NCBI RefSeq assembly: GCF_001039355.2
Contig: NW_019775760.1
Coordinates: 53,718 to 115,717 of the forward strand
DNA from: Lingula anatina
Taxonomy: Eukaryota; Brachiopoda; Lingulata; Lingulida; Lingulidae
Direction of reading: 5' to 3'
DNA: 62,000 nt
Shown: positions 8,994 through 21,477 of the stretch, piece after piece
Numbering within the stretch: position 1 is the first letter of the stretch
Layout: each line of letters begins with the position of its first letter
Position numbers and translations under genes: made by a program
Notes under the pieces: model-generated
What the model was told of the DNA's origin: nothing
The model's database searches: none
What the model saw: only the letters and a program-made list of their open reading frames with translations

Positions 8994-10725
8994 ATGATTA
9001 TTTTCACCAATTTCTTGTTTCTCGCGATTCAGTGCTTCGGCTCATTTGTGAAGCAGAGGGCAGGATATTCAAATGCCAAGGTAAATAGGCCCCTTCAACA
9101 AGATGCATTGTAAGCCTTTATGTCTATTGGCGAACTATTGTTGCGCTCGTTGAGAGAGTGATGATATACGTTGGTAATGAGTAGGCCTACATGTATGTGA
9201 TGAAAATATTCAATTATTATTTGATAACGCATGTTGGGAATTTCCGTGGAATACGCACTCGAATTATTTCTATATTGGCTATATATTCAACGCGCAAGTT
9301 GCGTTATTTCTTACCCTGTCCAGGAAATCGTATAATTTACCTTAAATACAATTTACTTTTCTGTTCCGAAGTTAATTTACAACAACTTTTTTTAAAAATA
9401 ATTTATATTTATTCATTTGTGATATAATTGGTTGGTTTATTCTTTTTTCCAGCTAGTTGACGAAGTTTGGTAAGTTTTTCACACGTTTTTAATCATTTGA
9501 ATTCTTATCTGACGGCATCTTTCATTGTTCTGTTATTCTGATAATTCTTCATACACTGCCTCTAAATACTTTTTAATAAAACTAGAAACGCACTCGACCA
9601 GGGTGTGCAGACCTCCGCCAAGGTAGCTCAATCCACATTAGCATGTATTTTAATAGCATGTATTTTAATTAAAATTAATCAATCAATCAGCACTAAAATG
9701 TAATAGATTTTAGCTGGCCCATTTTATCAAAATACGCCCGTAACGTTAGATTGACAAACCAACACAGGGAAAAACATAATTACAGTAACTTTCTTGGCGA
9801 TGATAATAAATCAAGGAATGATCGTTGTAGGTCATACACAATTGCTACTTGTGACCATTTGGTTTTCGTTCTCTGAAAACAATATCTTTTTACTTTACCA
9901 TCTTCAGCATGCCCAGGAAATTTGGATGCTTTTCCGACATAGATAAGTTTGAAGCTGCAGAGGCGGCAAAGAATGCCAAAGACTTCTTTGCATTGGTGGT
10001 GTCCTTGGACATTTCTGGCGTTGAGTTGCTTGGGATCATTGAGGATCGTCTGAATAAGGCAAGGGCCCAAATGGTAAGATGACTTTGTATTATATTTATT
10101 TATTTATTTATTTATTTATTTGGAGCATGATGCACAATTAATGGATTAAAAAGAGAAGAAAAGAGCGAGCAGTGTCAAGCCATGATGCCTTTTTATGTCG
10201 AATTTTTCATTATGAAATACCAAATTTTTATGCCATGACCATGATTTTTAAATATGATGGGTTACACATTCGTGTAAGATTAACAGTGGGTTAATGTTGA
10301 ATTCAAGTGAAGTGTTTTAATCAGTGCTCAGTAAACATTATTACTTTTTGTAATTTCCATTTTTACATTTTCAGGATGGCAACTTTGCTAAAGAACTGCA
10401 AGAAATTGTCAGGTAAAAAAACTCACTGTTTCATTATTTGGCATCAATTCAGATTTTGTTAATCATGATTTTATAGCCAGGATGGGGGGTGGGGGTGTAA
10501 ACGGTGTTTGTTGGGTGCACTTGTTTACAAACCCGCATAAATAATACGACCCTAGCATTTACTTATTTTGCCGTCTAATAGATATTATTATTATTATTAA
10601 TTATTATTACTATTATTGAAAAGTCATTTATTTATTCATTTTTCAGTTCTGCTAATTTGCAGCTGACTTCCCCTTATCTGTGGATGCAGTGGTACAAGGA
10701 ATTGAACAGAGACGTCTTTCCTTGA
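8994..10725 (+). CDS. Small secreted protein of unknown family, about 128 aa
   Basis: Exons: 8994-9080, 9453-9469 (17-nt micro-exon), 9908-10073, 10375-10412, 10647-10725 (stop TGA); total 387 nt with matching phases. Residues 1 to about 18 (MIIFTNFLFLAIQCFGSF) form a clear signal peptide, so the product is probably exported. The mature part is about 110 aa and rich in Glu, Lys and Ala, likely helical (FEAAEAAKNAKDFF, IIEDRLNKARAQM). With the acceptor at 9907 it contains a two-cysteine loop, CMPRKFGC. An alternative acceptor nine bases downstream (9916) replaces CMPR by a single Trp and removes the first Cys. A 21-nt candidate cassette (9602-9622) would also keep the frame. AATAAA lies at 10859-10864. 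The family is not recognised. The CRE cluster suggests a regulated hormone, peptide or induced effector, but that is inference. Confidence 0.75.
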
Positions 10726-10864
10726 GTGTCATAGCCAAGATGGACTATATGTTTCTACATTTGACTGACTCAAATATTATAGATATTTGTTATTTGTTCA
10801 AAAATATAATTCTTGTATATTATTCAACTGTATATAATACACTCAACAATTGATATAAAATAAA

Positions 10865-11239
10865 ATATACTCAATCTACTCAACATAATGAACTCAGCGC
10901 TAATACTGTTTGCATAAATGAGAATAAACATTTTCTTATCGTATATCATTTGTTCCAATTTGCACTGAACACAACTGCATATCAAAATATGTTCACCCTT
11001 AGAAATACGGGGGTGCATATATGAACAGACATAACATCTGAAGCAAATATACTTGACTGCTGAATAATACCTCTTAACCGTATAATAAACTGAGTTATAC
11101 TAAAGATCTATAAGGGGGGAAAACCTTCATACTCGATGCCACAGATGGCGCGTTTTGATTTCTCTGTATATACAGCAATTCAATTAGTACTGTGGAACTA
11201 AGCAACCTCTCACTGAATATTCGTGTCTTAAAATCATAT
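10865..11239. other. Spacer between convergent secreted-protein genes
   Basis: AT-rich sequence between two poly(A) signals. No gene is seen. Confidence 0.5.
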
Positions 11240-11245
11240 TTTATT
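11240..11245 (-). terminator. Poly(A) signal (AATAAA on minus strand)
   Basis: TTTATT on the plus strand reads AATAAA on the minus strand, 65 nt after the stop codon of the gene at 11310-14912. Confidence 0.55.
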
Positions 11246-11309
11246 CTCAATTTTCAACAATCACAGACACATTCATTTTCATTGCTCTCTTGATAGTATG
11301 GATTGTCTT

Positions 11310-14300
11310 CTAACAAAAGTTCAGAGCGGGTGTTCTGGTCAAATAGATGTGAAGGGTAGAAATTGTACCAACAGTCTTCAGACATTTAGGGACGGTTTTC
11401 ATGAAAAGCTGAAACAAAAGTAAACCGAAAGAATACATGCGAGTAGCGTTAATTAGTAAAAACAATCAAATCATTTCTTTTCAAAAAGATGACGGTGGAC
11501 ATATATTTAATAAAATGGTACATGTATCGTCAATTTATCTACCTACGCCTGAAATGTTGATTAATACTTGCACCACCGTGTCATCTTGTGGTCACAAATA
11601 TTCCATCAGTTACAGGACACTTATCGTGAACTAAATTCATTCTATTATTATTATTGTTGTTATTTTTTATTTATTTATTTATTTATTTATATACCAACTT
11701 TTTTTTGGTTAAAGTTGAAATAAGACTATACATTAAATCGTAAAACAAAAAATGTCCCTCTTACCCCAAAGGTGTTTTGAGACGGATGCTCATATCTTGT
11801 GGATGGGTAATTGCCCTGGAACGCCCAGCCAAACGCGTTCAGTTTACCTTTGTTGTACAAGAGGAAGATTGGTGCAAAGTCGTTACAGCTCATGTCTTCA
11901 CTCAGGTTGTACCAGTAGTGCACGCCTGCGTAAAAGAACAAAGTTTGTGTACTGTATTCTCTGACGGGGTTAGGTTCGGATAAGTGGGGTGTAAGAACTG
12001 TGGATCAATTTTTTATTTGCCTGACCTCCTGCTTGATTCCATATTATATATATAGGTTAATTTTAATAAATTTAGATCATGACTCTCTCTGCTCAATCAA
12101 CAACATATCTAAACCAACTAAGCGCACAGAAACTGAGCGCGGGATGGCCACTGTCAAACATCAGGTCTCCGGACTCACCCATGCCGTAGAAGCATTTCCC
12201 CAAAGTCCACTTCGTACCCTGGACCTCGCTCTCCTTCAATGGAATGGTGATGTAATCAGAGGCAGGGTTCGGGCCTGTCTGAATGTAGAGCCCCGTACCG
12301 GTCCCTTGCTGGTTAAATTCTGCTTCTGTGCGGCCGTTGGAACAGATAGTGGCTGCAGGTAGAAATATCAATACATTTTTATTCAAAGAATCGACTTAAT
12401 AGGTACATTGATCGTAACGTCAGGATCTTATACCTGATTATGACATGTCCTTTTAAGGTACACTTTTTTTCTGATGCCTAGTTTTAAAAAATCAGTGAAA
12501 TTGTTCTAAATGTATCCCCGCACCTGGACGTGACATTTTCGGCAACGCTTTTCTTCTAACTTCCCAATAAAAAGTCTTTTCACCGGTACGCCTGCACTCA
12601 TAAAGATGCAAATTTTGATCGTGGAACCCAAACAGATGGAGAAATGCCGATAATCTGAGATAATCTTAGATAATCTTAGATAGTGATAAAATCTATACCC
12701 CAGTGCATTTCACGTTGGAAAGCAGATTAGATATAGGCCAGAGGGGAGGAGGGGGGGGGGGGGAGGAACAGACCGAGTGTCGACCCTTGTTCAGGTCAAC
12801 ATCAGTACATAAATCCGCCATTCTGTTGGAGAATCATGACATGGCATGACAGAATCAGCTACTTACCAGGGTTGACGAAGTAGGCCGTTATTTTGTAACC
12901 TCCACTCTCTTCTCTGAAGTACTTCATGATCTCTTGGTACGGATAGGGATTGCTGTTAAGGCTGGGAATCTTAAAAAGATTAAAAAAACAAGTTGAATGC
13001 CAACTTGGGTTGCAATTATGGTCGATATNGGGAGGAACAGACCGAGTGTCGACCCTTGTTCAGGTCAACATCAGTAAATAAATCCGCCATTCTGTTGGAG
13101 AATCATGACATGGCATGACAGAATCAGCTACTTACCAGGGTTGACGAAGTAGGCCGTTATTTTGTAACCTCCACTCTCTTCTCTGAAGTACTTCATGATC
13201 TCTTGGTACGGATAGGGATTGCTGTTAAGGCTGGGAATCTTAAAAAGATTAAAAAAACAAGTTGAATGCCAACTTGGGTTGCAATTATGGTCGATATACA
13301 ATGATAAACCCTACGATGTAATGTCCTGGGGATTTTATTACATTTCACAATCAACTGATAATCGTGCCTCTAGACATTTAATTAGATGGCGGTTGTTTTT
13401 TATTTTTGTGCTTTCTTTCTTCAACAGAACGAAAACATAAGGTTATGGATAAGATGTGAGAAAAAAAATCACATATTGGCCTTTATTTTTAAGATGACCT
13501 TCATCAACATGCTCTGTACCAGTTAAAGTTTCTTGAATTCTTACGCTGCAGCAGTATAGGACGGCATATGCTATTAATATCTATAATTCCATCTTCAAAT
13601 ATATCGGCATTGTATACGTATACCATGTTATTGCTAGCTTACTCAACATACACCCTCCCTTTGAATGAATCAACCTCTTAGACCTAGTACACATTGTCAA
13701 TGGCATGACCTAATACTATCTTTAAAAAAGGCATTGGCATAAAAAACTTTACCCCAGCTTCTATCCCAGCGATGTAACCATTCTTATCAAAGATGAGTAT
13801 AACAGCCTCGTCCCCGTCCTTCATGTACCGATTGCCAATTATGTTTTTGGAAGCTTAATAAATAATAATAAAAGAGATAAGAGGTAATTTTTTAAAGTTA
13901 GTTGGATGTCAGAATGAAAATGTTTCCAGGAATTGGTATTTCGATTTGTAACTTTTTTTCAAATTACTTTATTTGTAAAAGTTTTCTATTTTTTTTCCTT
14001 AATTCATTTGCACGTTACCAAGCAATTTTAAAATCGGACAATTTTCAGCCATTTTTAAAATATTCCTCATGGAAAGTAAGTGCTGTTACCGCCGCACGCC
14101 GAAATCAACTTGAAATCGTCAGCCACTGCGTCTTTTACGGTCCTCGGCACCGCATTAAAAGACGTGAGAGGGTTGCCGAACGTCACTGGGAAAATTACAA
14201 ATACATTTATTACTTTTCTGGTCAGTGTGTACATAAATGACAAATACAGGGGAAAATAGAGACAAGCTTGTGGTTTGCAATATCTATTCTAGAAGCTAAG

Positions 14301-14912
14301 TAAGCAGTATCGATAAAAATATTCGCACAGTACAATACCAATTACACCAATATGTACATTTAAATTGAGACGGTGAAATTGCAATGAAAAAAGAATTTGT
14401 TTAGAATGCGTAATACATTTAGTTACTGTTCAGTGCTGTGATAATAAAAACTTGGAAAATATTACCTCGAAGGCCATTCCACGCTGGACCACCTGCAAGG
14501 CAAGTTCAAACACGATTCAATTCATTACTGATATAAATTTGTGCTATCCTTCACGGAGTGTGGCTCAATCTAATTTTAAAACAAATTGATCCATCTGTAG
14601 AAAATGCATCACTTGTAAGTTGATTTTTTTAGATAATCAAAAGTTTAACAAGAAAATAACTCTTTGTTGTGGGTGTCTCTAGGTTCACTTCTTGAATGCA
14701 GCTTACCGACACTTAAACTCCGGATCTTTTAAGCATAAAATAATCTCAATAAAATATATAGATATTTCAGCTCTATAAATCATTAGCTGAAACTGCTCAA
14801 CTTTAATCACGCGCAATGAAATAAAAAGCGAATTGAAGATTTTGTTCATACCGCCCAGGAACGCCTCTGTGGTAAAAAGGAAGGTTGCCAATAAAGCCAA
14901 TACCCGGTGCAT
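11310..14912 (-). CDS. Secreted protein of unknown family, eight exons, 273 aa
   Basis: Exons in transcript order: 14912-14852, 14492-14466, 14185-14090, 13853-13753, 12969-12867 (or its duplicate 13238-13136), 12352-12179, 11925-11765, 11408-11310; total 822 nt. Introns are phase 1 or 0 and all match. The protein opens with a signal peptide, MHRVLALLATFLFTTEA, and the start is the ATG closest to it. The rest is soluble with no membrane segment. Recognisable but unassigned stretches are GDEAVILIFDKNGYIAGIEAG, NPYPYQEIMKYFREES, GKCFYGMGVHYWYNLSEDM and GTISTLHIYL. It has six cysteines in the mature part. The even exon structure, intact frame and clean splice sites show a real gene; I do not recognise the family. 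One 103-nt exon appears twice around an N; using both would break the frame, so only one is real in the transcript. Confidence 0.85.
12762..13298. repeat. Tandem duplication split by a single N (probable unmerged contig overlap)
   Basis: The sequence 12762-13028 is repeated almost identically at 13030-13298. Copy 1 ends exactly at the N (13029) and copy 2 begins exactly after it. I see one substitution (GTACATAAA versus GTAAATAAA). Copy 1 is preceded by a poly(G) run, a typical contig breakpoint. The duplicated stretch includes a 103-nt coding exon. Confidence 0.9.
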
Positions 14913-17090
14913 AGTGTTAGATCTGTGCCTCCTCCGTGGCAAGTGAGGCCACAGGTACACTCGCTATCTTATAAATATCATCTTAATATCAGCCATCTTT
15001 TCGTTAAGTCACTAATCACGAAGAAACTGTGGAATTTTAGGAGCGACCAAGTCCAGTGACGTCGCAAAATGACTGCATTCACAAGTAAGGTGTGAGGATC
15101 CGTGTATCAGATAGTCCGACCTCCATTAGATCCCTACAGGTTAGGGTTAGCGTGAAATGGGACAAATCGAGGACAGGGATTACCAGAACAAATCAATGGG
15201 AACCGATCCCTGTATCACAGGAGGCTCTCTCGAACATGACAACGACCTCATCATCTCTTCCGCCTACTAAGATTGACGGGTTTTGATCAAAGGAAAGCCT
15301 ATCTGGTAGAAATTTGTACACAGTTGTTTGTAAACGTAGATGTAATTCAGTGCAAAAACCATTTGCACCGTTTTTAATCATTTGCCTTATCTATGTTTTG
15401 TATATTATTTATATCTTTATTTGCCTGTTTGTCTGTTTGTTTGTTTCTTTTATTTCATTTTTATCGTTTTTTATTGCAAAAAAATCCCATCTTGACCTGA
15501 CCTTGAATAAAAAACAACTGATTTGTTTTACACTTCATCTTTTCTTATAAGTTGGCCGTTTTGCGATAATGAAAATAGCATTAATCAGATTTTATAGCCC
15601 AGTCTCTTAATCTTCGTCTTGGGAATGGGGTTAATAGCGATGACTTTCCTCCTCCACGTTGTCACGATCTGACCCTTACCTCCTCGATATGGAGCATCAC
15701 TAAGACACCAATCTCAGCAGTATTTGTCACCTTGCAGGAGTAGCAGTCCTGTTTGCAGTCTAAACGTTATCTGTAAGGTGCCTATGTCTATACCTTGATT
15801 AACTTATGTCATTGTAACAAAATATTGTACAGTTTTAAGCATAAAAACTTTACATCTCTTATTACTCAGTGAATATGACAAATGAATTAGGAAATGACTT
15901 ACATGTAAGTTGATCTAAAGAAAACGATGGACGCCTTCGGTTATTTATTCGAGTGACAGCACATTATGACACTGGGAAATGATTTCTTGAATCACTAAAC
16001 TGCTGTGTCACCTGCTAAAATAAAAGGATGGCATCTACCTTCAGGCCCCCCTTTCACAGTGTGGCAGCTTATTTTTCATAGTTCAGTTTCTTTTATACTT
16101 CAACTAGTTGATCTAGTAGCTTCCTCTATGGTCACCTTTCATGGACGTGCTTTTTAATCCTGACCAGTATGCACTGACTAGAAATGAAGACAGGTCAATG
16201 ACAAGCTGGCTGGCAGTTTACAGAAAATCAAATAAGATGTTCTGAAGACTGATCGATGTATATATGTGCACAGTGCAACAAGAATAACACCAATAGGTAA
16301 AGGAAGATAATGAAAACCCAAAGGTGACCATCATAATATGTGAATACTGTATTAAAAACCGTGCCATATGATCATAGGGGAAAAAACGTGTATACAAGCG
16401 TGGAAGCTATAGGCGATTGACTGACACGTTTATATTTGTTGAGTGCGATTTTCTTGTGACATCTTTGGGCGGTGTTTTTGTGTCTATACGAGATTACAAA
16501 ATATCCAGATGCAATGATAAATATATGCTACAATGCCAGTGCATGAAACTTCCAGCTTTGAAAATTACTTAACGCAATGAAATAGAACGTAAGATAACAT
16601 ATCAATTGACAAGCATGGATTCCCATGAGTAAACAGGCGACTAATTAAAGTTGCAGCATGCCAATAAGAACCAGAAAAACAGTTAATTTTCAAGCGCTGC
16701 TTCTCTGACTAGAAAACGTAATGAGACTTTGTGGGATATGCCGTTAAAAACGAAAGCACCTCTAATCGGTGGCTTTCATCGAATAATGATTTCGTCTTAG
16801 AAGCGGCTGACAGCTAGATAGCCTTTTACTCTTGTAAAGAGGGATTCCTAAGTTTGATGCCAATAAATGAGTGTCTTAATGGCTTTTTTTTTCTGTTGAA
16901 AAAAATTAAATGGTATCAATTTTCATTTTTCGAGGAAAGGAACTAATGCGTCTCACTTCTCACAACGGACACGTACCCAGTAAATCGTCTGCATTAATAG
17001 TCTGAACTCGACTGAGGTTAAAGTTGACAGCACACAGGACGCCCTGAAATTTCTGGTGACAACAAGGTTTTACTGTAATAAAAGATATGT

Positions 17091-17128
<38 letters not shown>

Positions 17129-20100
17129 TGGCCTCGGATGTTCAGGGTATCCACTTGTTTATTGATAAATTACTACACTATCAGACAAATTAGGTTAGCA
17201 AGCCGCGGGATAAAGTGATAATAGCTCGTTAATAATGTGACACCTCCACGGCCTGTTGTCTAGTTGATGGATCGGTTCGCCGGGCGATATAGTCCTAGAT
17301 CGATATACTCGCAGTAGAAGACACAGCAACATGGCAGGTCTGCTTCACTTATCTGTTGGAAATTATTTCGATCTAAAATGAGAATGGTTCATTTCGTGTG
17401 TGTGATATAGTGACAAATTTTTTCAACGCCTTCAAGGGTTTTTGTTCATTTCCTATCTATTCAATTTATATTTATTTATATTTTAGATGCTGCATTCGTT
17501 TCTTATGAGATACAGAACAAACTATTTTATAGCATAGCTGTGTCATTTTCTATGTGTTTTATAGTAAAAACGAGTCATAATATTCTTTTTCACCTCAGGT
17601 TAAGTTCGTGCCGAGGTGTCCGGGTGAAGTATTTTAAAACTATCATGAACAAATACAGCTGGGATTCTTATTACACGTTCTTACTCTCTACTCATCTGCA
17701 ATATCATTTTTATTCTACGCAAAATGAAGTTGGAAAGCAGTACTGTCTGCACAATTTATCTGTCTAGAAATATTGTAAAGAAGCATTATGCTGTTAACCC
17801 AGTTGGAGACTATTCAAATTCAGCAGAGTGATCTCGTAAGGTAAAGGAAGGCCTGCGCATGTTAAAATTATTGCAATAATCGAGAAAGAAGCAGTGTGTT
17901 AGAATAGAGAATCCTCTTATCAATAATTCACTGTTCTGCCAATCTTACCGGCAGCCCCGTGTGGGTTATTGCGTGCAAAACGAATTATGTAGTGTTTCTT
18001 CCCAAAAGCGGGCTGCAAAGAACTTGGGTCGCAATCAATGTAAGATTGTTCATATACAGTACTGGCTTTGGAGAAGTTGCTAAAGAAAGGTAATTAGAAG
18101 ATCAGTTGAAAAAAATCGTTATCCTGGGCATATGGCAAGCGTAGAATCGTATTCATGCACACAAGACTTAACACAATAACGTTGTCAGAACGTTTGAATT
18201 GGATGAAAAGAATATGCGCAGCTGAGCGCTTCCAACTGTTAGAGACGTGAAGATGCTTTTATGCTAAATATTATCGGGTAATTTTTATGAACATCATCTA
18301 AAACATGAATTTACCACTCAGCTTCCAGCCTGTCGATGCATCAGCGCGTTGCTCAAGTGTTTAAATTACTCTCAGTATGAAATTGAAGGGTAACTGTAAA
18401 TTTGGTTTATTTAATAATTGATAAATGGATCGCTAGAAAGTAATTTATTTTCTTAGATATCTTTATCTTTTATCTAATTGTCCTTATCGAAATGTCAAAG
18501 CTATCTTTTTAGATTAATGGAATTACTTCCACTGACACACACAAAAAAGAAAAAACAAAAAACAGACAAATAAAAGATAAGTGATCCAAAAACATTCAAT
18601 TCGCACATTATAGGATACATTTGAGTTTGAACCGTGGTACAGGAATGGCTGGTAGAAACGTGAAAATTGTTGATGACACCTAGAAAATGTGTTGTTTGCT
18701 CGGGTCAAAATTCTACGGACCATCCTTTTATCTTTGTTTGAACAAAAAGATCAGAGGTATTACAAGACTTCTCCATTAAGCGGGAAATACATGTATGTCT
18801 GTCGGAGGACCAAGATTGTCAATAATCTAATTCATGTTCTCTCTATTTAAGAATGTCTATATTGATTAATGCAGCAAATAATGTTTTTGATAATCTGTTC
18901 TTTCATTAACAAAAACAGATATAACCTTTTTCTGGCATTAGAAAATTGTTAAAATGGTGCCAGCTGGGGAAGGCAATCAGAAAAAAAAACATGTCCTTAG
19001 CACATACATCAGGTATAACATTACCTGCTACAAACAGAGGTGAAAATCAATACTGCTGTCTTCACATGGAAATATTAGTTCAATTCCCTGTTCACCTTAT
19101 ATGTCATATACGACGGCGAGAGAAGCAGTGGAACGAAGTCTATTTCTTTGATATCTTCGTAAACCTTGTGTAATTTCTTCAAATATCTTTGTGGGGGAAA
19201 TGAAACGCCATCGAAAATAACACTGGAAAAATGGCCGGGCTAGTTTCCGCGGATCTTTTGTAGATGAGCTAAAGAGTATTAGAATATGACCACGCAGAAT
19301 GATAAATTGATCAAGATAGCAGGAAGAAATTTACTAAACTGACAAACATGGTTGAAAGATTTAATATGAAACACATCAGGCTACTCTATCAGTGGCGTAG
19401 ATTAGATTTGCTCGTCATTTTCAGATGAAAAACGATGCTGTAAGTCTATACCTAACAAAGAAAAACAACAGAAAAAGAATGAAAACCCTCTGTTGCGTGT
19501 CTAGCGCCTTCACAATTGTCCAGAAAAAAGTAGGAGGGGCACAATACATATATATATACGTGTCTCATATGGGCAAAATCGACAAAAGTCCGTGTCCGAG
19601 TCTTTTTGGTAGAGACTAGGGTCCAACATACAAATAATATTGGATTTTAGTTAGAGATTATTGCATAAAGTCTCGGAGATGTAGATTGATGAAAAATCGA
19701 TTGCGTGACCAATGTGTCAAATACGTAGACCTTATCACTTTAGTTTACCATCCCCATTGTGCTCTGTTATATATTTTTGCTAGGTCACTGAAAAGAGTGA
19801 GCAAATGGCGTGATTCTAAATCAAATTTGTGAACTTGAAACTCGATGTTGCCTTCAGTCCAGTATCTTATTATACTAGGTTATTATAAAATGGAGGTATT
19901 TCAATCACCAATAGTTTATTTATACTGTATGCTGCTTGGACAAAATTCTCTTTGTAAGATCAAAATCAATTTATGTATATGGTGGTTTGCGTGATCCTCC
20001 TATTCAAACCCACACCCACCTACCACCAATTTATTCACTTGTTCATAAAATTATGTGACTATATTTTATTTTCTTAAATCAACAATTAAATAAAAAAAAA

Positions 20101-20640
20101 ACCAAGAATTGGTATATCTGCTTTGAATCCATATTAAATTGACTTGAAATTTCAAACCGAAAGGTCTTGCAGTAACAGCAGTCACTATCGTTGTTCTATT
20201 TGATGTAGAAAAGTCCTGTCTGCTTCATTGAGATTTAAGGGAGATAGACGACGATCTATAGGTCCATAAAACCATTTTCACGGACCGAGAGGTAACAAAC
20301 ACATCAAGGGATTTTTATATGAATTGTAATGAAACCATGTAGGAATTTAACAGTAATTCTTTGAGGTTTCAAGCTCACCGGACATGGTCCAATGGTCCAT
20401 AAGTGGCCAGAATCATTCTCTCTACTTTTGGCCAAACGATGCAGCTATGACAAAATACAAATGATTGACAGTGACGTACTTAAAAGGATACATGACACCA
20501 AAATGAAAGGCCAGGCCATCGTTTATTTGAAGTGGAATCTTCATCTGTCTAAAGAGAAGAATAACTCGATCGACACATTGAAGCACTGTGCGTTAGCAAG
20601 GCTTTGGCACATAAAATGTGAACTTGAAGTAAAAATCATT
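14913..20640. other. Long intergenic region without a supported gene
   Basis: About 5.7 kb of AT-rich sequence with no ORF chain that shows both splice logic and family similarity. It contains a TAA/ATT microsatellite at 17092-17129. The short open frames (for example 20392-20643) lack recognisable motifs and look like chance. Confidence 0.5.
17092..17129. repeat. (ATT)n microsatellite
   Basis: About 38 bp of uninterrupted TTA/ATT triplets. Confidence 0.95.
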
Positions 20641-21111
20641 TAAAAAATCATATGGGTATATATCACCCCAGATCGACTTACACTGATAATTTCTGATATG
20701 TCATGTTCGCTGACAGTCAGTTCATATTTGGGAACAAATTCAACAAACAACCTGGGTCTACAACCCATTAACAACATGATCGTGTCAGGGTGTCGCCCGT
20801 CCAGGCACGTGCTAGCTATCCCAGGAGTGTTACGTTGACAATAACGTCCAGAACTGATCATGGGACACTTTGTCCGGTCATCATTCACGAGCTGTTATCT
20901 ATGTGGCCATTGCTCTGTGCGTATTTGACCGATAATTGGGGCGTTAAATAATATTTTAAAAAAGTATACCCCCAAAGTCCCGTGTTCCGTTCTATAATAT
21001 ATTGGGTGGGGGTGGGTCTTTTGTATCCCCCCCCCAAACGCAAACCTACACCTCGTCCTGACACTTTTGACAGAATATAGCACACACATCTATTTGGTCA
21101 CGTTTCATATT

Positions 21112-21436
21112 TCATATTTCATAATCCTCAAGAATAGGCGCAGACGGCTGAAGCTGCCTTGTCACTTCACTGTATGAAGGCGGGGGCTGCTGGTCGTCAT
21201 AGTAACTACTTTTAAACTTTAAAGCCTCTTGGTCCTCTGTGTCACAGTTCTCTTGTCGCCGTCTTTGTGTATCGTCTGCTAAGTTGTATCGCTTACGATA
21301 CCGCCACAACAGCGTCCCAACCACACATATTATGACTAGTGACAGTGTCGCTGGTATTCCTATAATGATTACTAACTGGTAATCTGAAGAGACAAAAAAA
21401 ACGATATGTTTTAATTGTTACAATCTTTTCATTTTA

Positions 21437-21477
<41 letters not shown>

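Noticed and set aside
9602-9622. 21-nt exon between the second and third exons of the CRE-driven gene
   Set aside because: Not put in the main model: the acceptor has no pyrimidine tract and the other exons join in frame without it. Kept only as a possible cassette.
11310-11408. Alternative frame in the last exon of the 273-aa secreted protein starting MSEDCWYNF
   Set aside because: Exon phase from the upstream donor requires the other frame (MKTVPKCLKTVG). The alternative has an in-frame TAA just before its ATG.
15130-15150. Telomere-like GGTTAGGGTTAG
   Set aside because: Only about two units; too short to mark an interstitial telomere.
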